Origin: Defluviicoccus sp. | Lineage (GTDB): Bacteria > Pseudomonadota > Alphaproteobacteria > Rhodospirillales > Defluviicoccaceae | Direction: 5' to 3' | NCBI GenBank assembly: GCA_029624735.1 | Contig: JARSSM010000015.1 | Location: forward strand, 35,128 to 99,127 | DNA length: 64,000 nt | In this document: positions 1 to 11,390 of the stretch, one piece after another | How the letters are laid out: every line of letters starts with the position of its first letter | Position numbering within the stretch: position 1 is the first letter of the stretch | Made by a program: the position numbers and the translations under genes | The notes under the pieces: model-generated | Told to the model about the DNA's origin: nothing | Database searches by the model: none | The model's input: only the letters and a program-made list of their open reading frames with translations

Positions 1-1250
1 AACCTATACTCTTGTTCTGCTCCACGAGCATCGAAATACCTTTCAATAGCTTTTACTGCGTCGAGAGTGGCGAGAAACTGTGCCTCTTCAACTTTTGTTT
101 GTCTATTAGTCGATCTCACGATATCGTCTACTACAGCTGGATCGGAGGTCTCAACTACTTTAAGCATCAGAGTGACATCGTCGTCAACTGTATTCCGGTG
201 CTCAAACAGAACATTCGATGTTTGGCACCCGTTCACGATCTGAAAATCCCGTAGGTAAATATCGAAACCTGACGTCCGAACATCAGGCGATATAATCGTT
301 ACGCCATTGTTAAGTACACCGAAGCGCTTTTTCTTTTGTGGATCCTTTAGTGTTTCAGCCATCTCCTTATTAACCTCACCTTCTAATCCTATGAAATCGC
401 GAACGTTCTCCTCAAAAATGCGCTGCCGCAGCCTGTTGTTACCGTCTGTCAGAATCTGTTGGATGAAGTCAGCGGCCTTGACGGTAACCGCGTAGCCTTC
501 CTCAATGCCCGGTGCCCTTGGGAAGGCAGCGCTGCCAAGAACCTTTAGGGTTGCTTCAATTTGACCCTCTGCTGCCTTCCACATTTCAACAATGCTATCG
601 CGATTCGCGAGGGTGACTTCGACGTGGCAAAAATAGCCCGTGTCTACAATCGCAGCTTTTAAGGCTTCTTGTGCCGCTAGAATTTCACGGTCGTCCGAAG
701 CACGCGCCGTTGTAGCGAAGTAAGCTTGCGCGCGCGGCTTCCCATCACGGATTCTGCCGACATTACTCAGTACAGCATCAAACACCTCCCGGCAATTCTC
801 CATATAATCACTGTGCGGATAAGCATGTGTGGGAGAAAGAAAGTCAATAACGGCTGATTGAAACGTATTAATTTCTTTTTTCGTCCAGTATTCTGATGTC
901 TTAACCTGTGTAAATACTACAGTTACATCAACGTCTCTTCTGCGACCATTAAGAGCATCCATTGCTTCGTCAGCTGAAGCCACGTAAGAATCATCAATAA
1001 ATACCATGAGTCCATCTATACCAGGATCATCACCGTCATATATAAGAGTCCTTGGCTCTACACTATCTGAGCACAATGACCTAAAGACAACATAGTTGAC
1101 GAATGCCTCGAATTGCTTTGATGGATCGTCGCTGACCTCATAGCAATTCTGAAAATCACGAACATGCGCCTCTACCACGCGATGCATTTGATATCTCCGC
1201 TCCTGAAGCCAGGAATACGCCTGAGTAAAGGGGAGTTCAGGCGCAATCAT
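1..1250 (-). CDS. AIPR-family abortive-infection phage-resistance protein (3' end beyond window)
   Basis: The minus strand is open from an ATG at 1250 to the window edge, giving about 416 residues with no stop. The middle of the product carries the AIPR-family hallmarks: LNNGVTIIS (about residues 310-320), QIVNGCQTSNVLFE (about 335-348) and STNRQTKVE. The N-terminal part has GIDG followed by FTQVKTS, the D...QxK layout of a PD-(D/E)XK nuclease fold. AIPR proteins are linked to abortive phage infection, and similar proteins accompany some restriction systems. A second ATG at 1187 has a GGAG about 12 bases upstream and gives an N-terminus more like the family, so it may be the true start. The gene is clearly more AT-rich than ispDF next to it, which suggests acquisition by transfer. 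The C-terminus and any partner genes lie outside the window. Confidence 0.85.
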   Translation of the reverse strand, partial: MIAPELPFTQAYSWLQERRYQMHRVVEAHVRDFQNCYEVSDDPSKQFEAFVNYVVFRSLCSDSVEPRTLIYDGDDPGIDGLMVFIDDSYVASADEAMDALNGRRRDVDVTVVFTQVKTSEYWTKKEINTFQSAVIDFLSPTHAYPHSDYMENCREVFDAVLSNVGRIRDGKPRAQAYFATTARASDDREILAAQEALKAAIVDTGYFCHVEVTLANRDSIVEMWKAAEGQIEATLKVLGSAAFPRAPGIEEGYAVTVKAADFIQQILTDGNNRLRQRIFEENVRDFIGLEGEVNKEMAETLKDPQKKKRFGVLNNGVTIISPDVRTSGFDIYLRDFQIVNGCQTSNVLFEHRNTVDDDVTLMLKVVETSDPAVVDDIVRSTNRQTKVEEAQFLATLDAVKAIERYFDARGAEQEYR

Positions 1251-1368
1251 CTGTCAACCAAAAATTAAACGAGTCGGAGAATCTGAAACTTGCCTTTGGG
1301 CTACAACCGCAACGTTGGCCGGCCGGACGGCAGCGTCGGATTCATCCCCGTGAGGCGGAGGTTGGCGC

Positions 1369-2553
1369 TTATGGATGAACGGTGCCGTCCCCCGCCGGCG
1401 GCAGCTGCACCGTTGCGATTGCCTGGGCGGCGATGCCTTCGCCGCGGCCGGTGAAGCCCAGGCCTTCCGTCGTCGTCGCCTTGACGCTGACGCGTGCGAG
1501 CGGGACCGCCAGCAGTTCTGCGAGCTTCGCGCGCATGCGGTCACGGTGCGGGCCGAGCTTGGGCCGCTCGCAGATCAGCGTCAGATCGACGTGGACGATC
1601 CGGCCCCCGGCTTGAGCGACAAGCGCCGCCGCGTGGCGGAGGAACTGGCCCGACTCCGCGCCGCGCCACTGCGGATCACTGGGCGGGAAGTGGAGGCCGA
1701 TGTCGCCGGCGCCGATGGTGCCCAAGAGCGCATCGGTCAGCGCGTGCAGGGCGACGTCGGCATCCGAATGGCCCTCGAGGCGGGCGGAGTGGGGGATCGC
1801 CACGCCGCATAGGGTCACCGCATCGCCCGGCGCGAAGCGGTGGACGTCGAAGCCGCTCGCGCTGCGCGTTTCGAGGTCGGCTGCGGCGATGCGCACGGCT
1901 TGCGCCCAATCGGTTTCGTTGGTCACCTTGATATTGTCCTCATCGCCCGCGACCAGCTTTACCGTGAGGCCCGCCTGTTCGGCAACGGCGGCATCGTCCG
2001 TCAAACCGGCGCCGGCGAACCGGCGATGCGCGGCAAGGATGGCCTCGAAGTGGAAGCCCTGCGGCGTCTGCGCCCGCCACAGCCCCGCCCGCGCGATGGT
2101 CTCGACCACCACGCCGGCATCGCCGCCGCCGCCGCGCTTCAAGGTATCGACCACCGGCTGCGCCGCGATCGCGGCCGGCGCCGATCCGAGCGCCGCCAAC
2201 ACGCGCTCGATGATCGCGGCGGTGACGAACGGCCGCGCCGCATCGTGGATCAGGACAAGGTCCGGCTTGTGCTCGGCCAGGCTCTCCAAGCCCAACCGGA
2301 CCGAGTCCTGGCGGCTGGCGCCGCCCGCGACCGGCGGCGGCAGGTCGAGGCCGGCCAATGCGTGCGCGCAGATGGCGGCATCGTCCGGATGGATGACCAC
2401 CTGAACGACATCGACGGCGGCGTGACCGACAAACGGCAACACGGCGCGGCGGATGACGCTCTGGCCGGCGAGATCCAGATACTGCTTCGGCTTCGGCCCG
2501 CCGAAGCGGCTGCCGCGGCCGGCGGCGACGATCAGGGCGGCACAACGGCTCAT
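1369..2553 (-). CDS. ispDF: bifunctional IspD/IspF (MEP isoprenoid pathway)
   Basis: This is a fusion of 2-C-methyl-D-erythritol 4-phosphate cytidylyltransferase (IspD) and 2-C-methyl-D-erythritol 2,4-cyclodiphosphate synthase (IspF), two non-adjacent steps of isoprenoid precursor synthesis. The IspD half (residues about 1-225) starts with the nucleotide-binding segment ALIVAAGRGSRFGGPKPKQY and has LIHDAARPFV. The IspF half begins at FDVHRF and has the metal and substrate motifs DVH and GHSDADV, plus FPPSDPQW. The fused form is typical of many alphaproteobacteria. The open frame extends upstream to 2640, but homology begins at the ATG at 2553 (MSRCAAL), so that start was chosen. It is transcribed divergently from ntrB. 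Confidence 0.95.
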   Translation of the reverse strand: MSRCAALIVAAGRGSRFGGPKPKQYLDLAGQSVIRRAVLPFVGHAAVDVVQVVIHPDDAAICAHALAGLDLPPPVAGGASRQDSVRLGLESLAEHKPDLVLIHDAARPFVTAAIIERVLAALGSAPAAIAAQPVVDTLKRGGGGDAGVVVETIARAGLWRAQTPQGFHFEAILAAHRRFAGAGLTDDAAVAEQAGLTVKLVAGDEDNIKVTNETDWAQAVRIAAADLETRSASGFDVHRFAPGDAVTLCGVAIPHSARLEGHSDADVALHALTDALLGTIGAGDIGLHFPPSDPQWRGAESGQFLRHAAALVAQAGGRIVHVDLTLICERPKLGPHRDRMRAKLAELLAVPLARVSVKATTTEGLGFTGRGEGIAAQAIATVQLPPAGDGTVHP

Positions 2554-2796
2554 CTCAGCGCTCGTGGGTGGAAGGGGACCAGGGATCGCAGCGAACCTAG
2601 CCAGTCGGTGCACGCTTGCCAAGCGATCGCAAGGGTGCAACTGCGAGAGGCTGCCTTCACCTTAGGCAGACACGATCTTGACCGATGATGCAAATGGTGA
2701 AACATGAGGCAACCGGGTTGCGCGAGCACAGACGCTGGCATCGGCATGAGAATGTCGTGACTGGCGCCGCGAGCGCGCTGAAGCAAAGAACGGACA

Positions 2797-3909
2797 GTGT
2801 GGATCCGAACAAAGATGTCGCGCCAGGCTGACGCAAGCCTCGATTTCGATAGCATCTTGAATGCGCTGCCGTCGGTGGTCGTGGTCGTCAATGGCGGCAC
2901 GCGCGTTCTCTACGTGAACAATGCCGGCGAGCAGTTCTTTGGTGCCAGTGCGAAGGCGCTGATCGGCCGGCGGCTCGACCGGCTGGTCCCTGCCGACAGC
3001 CCGCTGTTCGCCTTGATCGCGCAGGCGCGCGATGGCAACCTGTCTGTTTCCGAGTATCACGTGAGTTTGGCGAGCCCGCGGATCGGCCATCACGTGGTCA
3101 ACGTGAGCGCGGCGCCGGTGCCGGAGGTGCCGGACGCGGTCGTGGTGTCGATGCAGGAACGTTCCGTCGCCGCCAAGATTGACCGGCAGTTGACCAACCG
3201 CGGTGTCGCCCGATCGGTGAGCGCGATGGCGGCAATGCTGGCGCACGAGGTCAAGAATCCGCTGTCGGGCATCCGCGGCGCCGCGCAATTGCTGGAAACG
3301 ACGACGCGGCCGGAGGACCGCACGCTGACCCGGCTGATCCGCGATGAAGCCGACCGGGTCTGCAATCTGATCGATCGGATGGATGTCTTCTCGGCCAATG
3401 CCAGCCTGCAGCGCGAGGGCATCAATATCCACGAGGTCTTGAGCCGGGTGCGGACGCTCGCCGAAAGCGGATTCGGGCGCCACCTGCACTTTACCGAAGG
3501 CTATGACCCTTCGTTGCCAATGGTTTACGGCAACCGCGATCAGTTGATTCAGGTTTTTCTCAATCTCGTCAAGAACGCCGCCGAAGCTGCACCGGTCGAT
3601 GGCGGCGAGGTCGCGATCGCGACCAGCTACTGGCACGGCGTGCGGTTTGCCATTTCCGGACGTCACACCCGCGTCCACCTGCCGCTGATGGTGAGCGTTC
3701 AGGATAACGGCCCCGGCATTCCCGACGACCTGAAGCCGCACCTGTTCGAGCCGTTTATCACCTCAAAGGCAAAGGGCAGCGGTCTCGGTCTTGCTTTGGT
3801 AGCAAAGATCGTAGGCGATCACGGCGGCGTCGTCGAATTCGAGAGCGAGCCGAAGCGGACCGTCTTCCGCGTCATGCTGCCGGTTTTCCCGCCATCGGAG
3901 GAAATCTGA
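2797..3909 (+). CDS. ntrB: nitrogen regulation sensor histidine kinase NtrB
   Basis: Cytosolic sensor kinase that phosphorylates NtrC, normally under control of PII proteins. An N-terminal PAS domain (about residues 18-130) precedes the H-box AHEVKNPLSG with phospho-acceptor His150. The N-box FLNLVKNAAEA and the ATP-lid motifs DNGPGIP and GSGLGLALV follow. No membrane segment is visible, as expected for NtrB. The start is GTG at 2797; an ATG six codons later (2815) is an alternative. The gene is directly followed by ntrC with no intergenic space (TGA then GTG). In many relatives a dusB/nifR3 gene precedes ntrB; here ispDF lies divergently upstream instead. Confidence 0.95.
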   Translation: MWIRTKMSRQADASLDFDSILNALPSVVVVVNGGTRVLYVNNAGEQFFGASAKALIGRRLDRLVPADSPLFALIAQARDGNLSVSEYHVSLASPRIGHHVVNVSAAPVPEVPDAVVVSMQERSVAAKIDRQLTNRGVARSVSAMAAMLAHEVKNPLSGIRGAAQLLETTTRPEDRTLTRLIRDEADRVCNLIDRMDVFSANASLQREGINIHEVLSRVRTLAESGFGRHLHFTEGYDPSLPMVYGNRDQLIQVFLNLVKNAAEAAPVDGGEVAIATSYWHGVRFAISGRHTRVHLPLMVSVQDNGPGIPDDLKPHLFEPFITSKAKGSGLGLALVAKIVGDHGGVVEFESEPKRTVFRVMLPVFPPSEEI

Positions 3910-5349
3910 GTGACCGCGTCCGTTGTTCTCGTCGCCGATGATGACGCCGGCATTCGCACCGTGATCACGCACGCGCTGGAGCGGGCCGGCTTCGAAGTGC
4001 GCACGACGGCCAACGCCGCGACGCTGTGGCACTGGATCAGCGACGGCCAGGGCGACGTCGTCATCACCGATGTGATCATGCCAGACGAGAACGGTCTCGA
4101 CCTCATTCCCCGCATCCGCAAGATCAGGCCGGAGCTGCGCGTCATCGCCATGAGCGCGCAGAGCACGCTGTTGACCGCCGTCAAGGCCACCGAGCGCGGC
4201 GCGTTCGAATACCTGCCGAAGCCGTTCGACCTGAATGAACTGACCGCCGTCGTCCGGCGTGCGCTGGAGGCCCCGCGGGTTGCGGCAATCGCTCCGGTGG
4301 AGGCGGAACCCGAAGAGCAGCTGCCGCTGATCGGTCGCTCGGCGGCCATGCAGGAGATCTACCGGACGCTTGCCCGCCTGATGGGGACCGACCTGACGGT
4401 GATGATCACGGGAGAGTCGGGGACCGGCAAGGAGCTGGTGGCGCGCGCCCTCCACGACTACGGCAAGCGCCGCAGTGGACCGTTTGTCGCCATCAACATG
4501 GCGGCGATTCCGCGCGAGCTGATCGAGAGCGAGCTGTTCGGCCATGAGAAGGGCGCCTTTACCGGCGCCACCCATCGCTCGTCCGGCCGCTTCGAGCAGG
4601 CCGAGGGCGGCACTTTGTTCCTCGACGAGATCGGCGATATGCCGCCGGAAGCGCAGACCCGTCTGTTGCGCGTCCTGCAGGAGGGCGAGTACACGACCGT
4701 GGGCGGCCGCGCCGCCATCCGCACCAACGTGCGCATCATTGCCGCCACCCACCACGATCTGCGCCAGTTGATCCGCCAGGGCCTGTTCCGCGAGGATCTC
4801 TATTTTCGGCTGAACGTGGTGCCGATCCGGCTGCCGCCCTTGCGCGAGCGGAGCGGCGATATCCCGGAGCTGGTCCGCCATTTCATGTCGCGGGCGGGAA
4901 CGGAGGGCCTGCCGTCAAAAATGCTCGACGCAGCCGCAATGGAAAAGCTCAAGAGCTATCGCTGGCCCGGCAATATCCGCGAACTGGAAAACTTGGTCCG
5001 CCGCCTGGCCGCCCTCTATTCAGAAGAGGTGATCGGCATCGAAATTATCGAAGCCGAGCTCGCAGATGCCTCGGCGCCGGTTGCCGAAGCGGAGGATAAC
5101 GGCTTGGCGCAGTCGGTCGAGCGGCATATCCGCGCCTTCTTCGGCGCCCACGGCGGTGCCTTGCCGGCGCCCGGTCTGTTTGACCGTGTCGTCCGCGAGG
5201 TCGAGCGGCCGCTGATCACGTTGACCCTCGAAGCGACCCGCGGCAACCAGATCAAGGCCGCCGAGGTGCTGGGCCTCAACCGCAACACGCTGCGCAAGAA
5301 GATCCGCGAGCTCAGCATTGCCGTCGTGCGGGGAGGGGGGCGCGAATGA
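3910..5349 (+). CDS. ntrC: nitrogen regulation response regulator NtrC, sigma-54 dependent
   Basis: Activator of sigma-54 promoters for nitrogen assimilation, phosphorylated by NtrB. The receiver domain (1-120) has the phospho-acceptor Asp54 in [13 protein letters not shown]. The AAA+ domain (about 145-375) has Walker A GESGTGKE and the sigma-54 contact loop GAFTGA. The C-terminal Fis-type helix-turn-helix is [20 protein letters not shown]. Its length of 479 residues fits the family. The GTG start at 3910 touches the ntrB stop and has a GGAGG about 10 bases upstream. Its TGA overlaps the ntrY ATG (ATGA), so the four ntr genes are probably one transcript. Confidence 0.96.
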   Translation: MTASVVLVADDDAGIRTVITHALERAGFEVRTTANAATLWHWISDGQGDVVITDVIMPDENGLDLIPRIRKIRPELRVIAMSAQSTLLTAVKATERGAFEYLPKPFDLNELTAVVRRALEAPRVAAIAPVEAEPEEQLPLIGRSAAMQEIYRTLARLMGTDLTVMITGESGTGKELVARALHDYGKRRSGPFVAINMAAIPRELIESELFGHEKGAFTGATHRSSGRFEQAEGGTLFLDEIGDMPPEAQTRLLRVLQEGEYTTVGGRAAIRTNVRIIAATHHDLRQLIRQGLFREDLYFRLNVVPIRLPPLRERSGDIPELVRHFMSRAGTEGLPSKMLDAAAMEKLKSYRWPGNIRELENLVRRLAALYSEEVIGIEIIEAELADASAPVAEAEDNGLAQSVERHIRAFFGAHGGALPAPGLFDRVVREVERPLITLTLEATRGNQIKAAEVLGLNRNTLRKKIRELSIAVVRGGGRE

Positions 5350-7653
5350 GGAAACGTCGGCGTTCGCTCGCGCGGCGCCTGTTCGTCCTCGCCAACCGCA
5401 TTTCCCGTCGCTATCGCCTCGGGCGGACGCTGGCCTTCGGCATCGCCGCGGTTGCGATCGCTTCCAGCATCGCCACGGTCGCCATCTGGACCGGCAACAC
5501 CGGGTTCGGGCCGGACCCGAAGACCGTCGCCGTCCTCTTGTACCTCGATACGATCTTCCTGCTGCTGTTCGCGGCCATCATCGCCCGCCGCTTCGTCACC
5601 CTGTGGGCGGCGCGGCGGCGCGGGCTCGCTGGTTCGGGCCTGCATGTCCGCGTGGTCGTGCTGTTCAGTCTGGTTGCGATTGCGCCTGCCATTCTGGTTG
5701 CCGTGTTCTCGGCGATCTTCCTCAATTTCGGTCTGCAGGCGTGGTTCAGCGAGCGCGTACGCACAGCCATCGAATCGTCGAACGAGATCGCGCAGGCCTA
5801 CCTCCAGGAGTACCGGCAGAACATCCGCGCCGACGTGTTCGAGATCGCGAACGAGCTCAATCGCCAGGCGCCAGCGCTGATGCGCAATCTCGACTCGCTC
5901 GACCAGCGGCTGACGCAACTGATCAACATGCGCTTTCTGTCGGAGGGGCTGATCGTCGATTCGAGCGGCCGCGTCCTCGCCGGATCGCCGCTGAGCCTGA
6001 CACTCGAGTTCGATCCCCTGCCGGCGGAAGCGTTCGAGCAGGCCGAGACCGGGCAAATCGTTGTCCTCGCCGATCAACAAGACGACCGTGTCCGTGCCGC
6101 AATCAAGCTGAACCGCTTCATCGATGCCTATCTTCTGGTTGCCCGCTTCATCGACCCGGCGGTGCTGCAGAGCATTCACCGCACCGAGATGGCGGTGGCC
6201 CAGTACCGTCATCTGGAGGAGAGCCGCGGCGGCATCCTGATCACCTTTGCGATGATTTTCATCGTCGTCGCGCTGCTGCTGCTGTCGGCAGCCGTCTGGA
6301 TCGCGCTCAACCTCGCGACGCAGATTACCCGGCCGATCAGCGCGCTCATTGGCGCCTCCGAACGGGTCCGCGATGGCGATCTCGCTGCGCGGGTCCCGCC
6401 TTCGGCGTCGGGGGATGAAATCGGCACGCTCAGCCGCGCCTTCAACCGGATGACGACACAGCTGCAGAGCCAGCAGGCGGGGCTGATTCGCGCCAATCAG
6501 GACCTCGACCAGCGGCGCCGCTTCACCGAAGCGGTCTTGAGCGGCGTTTCAGCCGGCGTGATTGGCCTTGATGCCGAAGCGCGCATCAATCTGCCGAATC
6601 AATCGGCCTCGCATTTGTTGGGCATCGATCTCCGTACGGTGATCGGGACACCGCTTGCGCAAGTCGTGCCGGAGATGGCAGAGCTGATCTCGGCTTCGAT
6701 GGCGGTGCCGGACCATCAGCAGCAGGCCCAGGTCAGGCTTGTGCGCGGCAACCGCACGCTCACCTTCATCGCCCGCATCGTGACCGAGAAGGTCGGGAGC
6801 GAAGTTATGGGCTATGTCGTGACGTTCGACGATATCAGTGCCTTGGTGCAGGCGGAGCGAAAAGCCGCCTGGGCCGATGTCGCGCGCCGCATCGCGCACG
6901 AGATCAAGAACCCGCTGACGCCGATTCAGCTCGCCTCAGAGCGCCTGCGCCGCAAATATATGAGCGAAATCAAGACCGATCCCGCGACCTTTGCCGCTTG
7001 CACCGAAACCATTATTCGTCAGGTCGAGGATATCGGCCGCATGGTCGACGAGTTCTCCGCGTTTGCCCGGATGCCGCGGCCGGAATTGAAGCCTGAGGAT
7101 CTGGGCGAGCTGATCGAGAAGGTCGTCTTCTTGGAGCGGAACCGCCACCGCGAGATCGATATCGTGCTATCGCTTCCCAAGACGCGGATCGATCTGGTCT
7201 GCGATGGCCGGCAGGTTGCGCAGGCCCTGACCAACGTCTTGAAGAACGCCGCCGAGGCGATCGTTGCCCGCGAGCCGGGCGCGGGCGGCGCGCTGCCACG
7301 CGGATGGATCGGGGTCAGCCTGAAACAAGAGGAAGGGGACGGAAAGGGACTGGCGGCAACGATCGTAATCGAGGATAACGGGCGCGGTCTGCCGAAAGAA
7401 AATCGGGACCGATTGACGGAACCTTACGTAACGACGCACAGCAAAGGAACAGGGCTTGGCCTGGCGATTGTCAAGAAGATCATGGAAGACCATGGTGGTG
7501 AGCTTGTGCTGGAAGACAAAGAGGGAGGGGGGGCTAGGGTGATGCTGCGATTTGCGGCTGCGCTGGGTAGTGCGGCTTCGTCGTCGCTCGCCACGGAACG
7601 GAACGGCGAAGGCGATCGGGGCGGCGCGGCGGCGGCCATAGCGGTGCGGGCTG

Positions 7654-7661
<8 letters not shown>
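5346..7661 (+). CDS. ntrY: membrane sensor histidine kinase NtrY
   Basis: Membrane-bound kinase paired with NtrX, involved in nitrogen and, in some species, redox or envelope control. The 771 residues contain N-terminal hydrophobic helices (about 25-50, 60-80 and 98-125) and an extracytoplasmic stretch. Another membrane helix lies at about 295-325 and a HAMP region follows ([19 protein letters not shown]). A PAS segment comes next, then the H-box [12 protein letters not shown] with His518. The ATPase domain has LKNAAEA, DNGRGLP and GTGLGLAIV. It overlaps ntrC by four bases (ATGA) and ntrX by eight. Confidence 0.95.
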
Positions 7662-9087
<1,426 letters not shown>

Positions 9088-9137
9088 GCACCGGCGCGGC
9101 GGCTGCGGCCGGCGGCTGGGACGATGGGCAGTAAACG

Positions 9138-10514
9138 ATGAGGATCATCATCTGCGGTGCCGGGCAGGTCGGCTTCAACATCGCCCGTCAGCTGGCACGC
9201 GAGAACAACGACGTCACGGTCGTCGATACCTCGCCCGAACTGATCCGCCGCGTCAGCGACCGGCTCGACGCGCAAGGGATCGTCGGCCATGCCTCGCGGC
9301 CGGATATTCTCGATCGTGCGGGCGCCGGCGAGTCCGACATGCTGATCGCCGTGACGCACACCGACGAAGTCAACATGGTCGCCTGCCAGGTCGCCCATTC
9401 CCTGTTCCAGGTCCCAGTCAAGATCGCCCGCATCCGCGAGCAGAGCTACCTGGATCCGGCGTGGTCGGGGCTGTTCACCCGCGCAAACCTGCCGATCGAC
9501 GTCATTATTTCGCCAGAGGTTGAGGTCGCGCGCGCCGTCACCCACCGCCTGCGGGTACCCGGTTCGTTCGAGATGCTGCCGCTCGCCGACGACAAGGTGC
9601 GTCTCCTGGGCGTGCATTGCGGCGCGGAGTGCCCGCTCCTCAACACGCCGATCAAGCAGTTGACGCAGCTGTTCCCGGACCTGAACGCGCAGATCGTCAG
9701 CATCGTGCGCGGCGACAAGCCGCTCCACTTTTCCGGCGATGATCAGCTGGCGTGCGGCGATGACGTCTATTTCGTCGTGGAAACCGAGGTCGTCGGCCGC
9801 GCCATGGCAGCGTTCGGGCACGAGGAGGATCCCGCGCGCCGGCTCTTGATCTGCGGCGGCGGCACGATCGCGCTGCTGCTGGCGCAGGAGATCGAGCGTG
9901 ACCTGCCGTCCATCACCGTCAAGATCATTGAGCTGAAGCCGGAGCGGGCGGCCCAGGTCGCAAGCGTGCTCACCAACACCGTCGTCCTGGTCGGTGACGT
10001 GCTGGCACCCGACATCCTGGAGGAGGCTGGAGTCGCATCGGCCGATACCGTCGTTTCGCTGACCGATGACGACGAAACCAACATCCTCTCGTCGATCCTC
10101 GCCAAGCGTCACGGCGCCGGCCGGGTGATCACCCTTCTGAACAAGGAGACCTACGACAGCATCGTTACCCCGCTCGGCATCGATGTTGTCGTCAGCCCGC
10201 GCAACCTGACGGCATCGACGATCCTGCAGCATGTCCGCCGCGGCCGCATCCATGCCGTGCATGCGCTCCGCGATGGCGTCGGCGAGGTGATCGAGGCGGA
10301 GGCGCTTGAAACCTCAAACCTGGTCGGCCAACCGCTCAAGGATATCCAGCTGCCGAGCGGCGTCATGGTGGGCGCGATCGTTCGTGGCGGCAAGGTCATC
10401 ATTCCGCGCGGTACGACCGTCATTCAGCACCGCGACCGCGTCATCTTGTTTGCGGCGTCGGACGCCGTGCGCCGGGTCGAGAAGCTATTCTCGGTCCGCC
10501 TCGAATACTTCTGA
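9138..10514 (+). CDS. trkA: Trk system potassium uptake protein TrkA
   Basis: Peripheral NAD-binding regulator of the TrkH/TrkG potassium channel. Two tandem RCK modules are visible, each with a Rossmann glycine motif (IICGAGQVGFNIA near residue 5 and LLICGGGTIALLLA near 237), and each followed by a TrkA-C type domain. The length of 458 residues is normal. No trkH gene is present in the window, so the channel must be encoded elsewhere. It sits 50 bp after ntrX and 15 bp before dat, the order seen in Azospirillum-like genomes. Confidence 0.95.
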   Translation: MRIIICGAGQVGFNIARQLARENNDVTVVDTSPELIRRVSDRLDAQGIVGHASRPDILDRAGAGESDMLIAVTHTDEVNMVACQVAHSLFQVPVKIARIREQSYLDPAWSGLFTRANLPIDVIISPEVEVARAVTHRLRVPGSFEMLPLADDKVRLLGVHCGAECPLLNTPIKQLTQLFPDLNAQIVSIVRGDKPLHFSGDDQLACGDDVYFVVETEVVGRAMAAFGHEEDPARRLLICGGGTIALLLAQEIERDLPSITVKIIELKPERAAQVASVLTNTVVLVGDVLAPDILEEAGVASADTVVSLTDDDETNILSSILAKRHGAGRVITLLNKETYDSIVTPLGIDVVVSPRNLTASTILQHVRRGRIHAVHALRDGVGEVIEAEALETSNLVGQPLKDIQLPSGVMVGAIVRGGKVIIPRGTTVIQHRDRVILFAASDAVRRVEKLFSVRLEYF

Positions 10515-10529
10515 TCGGCGCTCCAGCTC

Positions 10530-11390
10530 ATGGGTTGCATCAGTTACGTCAACGGCCGCTACGTCCCTCACCGCCGCGCCCTCGTTCATGTCGAGGACCG
10601 GGGCTACCAGTTCGCCGACGGTGTCTACGAAGTATTCGCGGTTGCCAATGGCCATCCGGTCGACGAAGTGGAACATCTGCAGCGTCTGGAGCGCTCGCTC
10701 AGCGCGCTCAAGATTGCCTGGCCGATGGCGCCAGCGGCGCTGCGGCTGGTGATGCGCGAGGTGATCGGCCGCAACCGCATTGACCGCTTCGGCATCCTCT
10801 ATCTCCAGGTGACGCGCGGCGTGGCGGCGCGCAACCACGCCTTCCCGCGGGCGGCGCGCAGTTCGCTGGTCATCACCGCCCGCCGCCTGCCGCCGCCTGA
10901 GCCCGCCACCGCGCGCCTCGGCGTGCGCGTGATCACGCTTCCCGACCAGCGCTGGAAGCGGTGCGACATCAAGTCGATCGGGCTTGCGGCGAATGTGCTC
11001 GGCAAGCAGGCGGCGCTCGATGCCGGCGCGTCGGAAGCGTGGATGGTTGACGACGCCGGTTTCGTCACCGAGGGCACGACATCAAACGCCTGGATCGTAA
11101 CCAAAGCCGGCGAACTGATCACCCGCCAGCCGGACGCGGCGATCTTGAGCGGCATCACCCGCCACGCCGTCCTCGCGCTGGCGAGGGAGCACGCGGTCCG
11201 CTTCGTCGAGCGGCCGTTCAGTGTCGGCGAGGCCAAGGCGGCCGCCGAGGCATTCCTCACCAGCACCACGGCCCTGGTGAAGCCGGTCGTCGCCATCGAC
11301 GGCACGTCGGTCGGCAGCGGCGGCGTCGGGCCGTTCACGGAGCACCTGCTCGACCTCTACTTGCAGCACCTCAACCAGGCCGGGAGCTGA
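10530..11390 (+). CDS. dat: D-amino-acid aminotransferase (class IV PLP enzyme)
   Basis: Fold-type IV aminotransferase expected to interconvert D-alanine and other D-amino acids with 2-oxoacids. Family features include the start CISYVNGRYVPHR, the HVEDRGYQFADGVYEV segment, the PLP lysine in RCDIKSIGLAANVLGKQ, and VTEGTTSNAWIV. Its 286 residues match D-alanine aminotransferases. Branched-chain aminotransferase or aminodeoxychorismate lyase are related alternatives, but the motifs and the gene position after trkA favour Dat. Its TGA overlaps the ATG of the next gene (TGATG). Confidence 0.88.
   Translation: MGCISYVNGRYVPHRRALVHVEDRGYQFADGVYEVFAVANGHPVDEVEHLQRLERSLSALKIAWPMAPAALRLVMREVIGRNRIDRFGILYLQVTRGVAARNHAFPRAARSSLVITARRLPPPEPATARLGVRVITLPDQRWKRCDIKSIGLAANVLGKQAALDAGASEAWMVDDAGFVTEGTTSNAWIVTKAGELITRQPDAAILSGITRHAVLALAREHAVRFVERPFSVGEAKAAAEAFLTSTTALVKPVVAIDGTSVGSGGVGPFTEHLLDLYLQHLNQAGS

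Noticed and set aside
12..495. Plus-strand short ORFs at the left edge
   Set aside because: They are antisense to the continuous AIPR frame, which has conserved motifs across this region.
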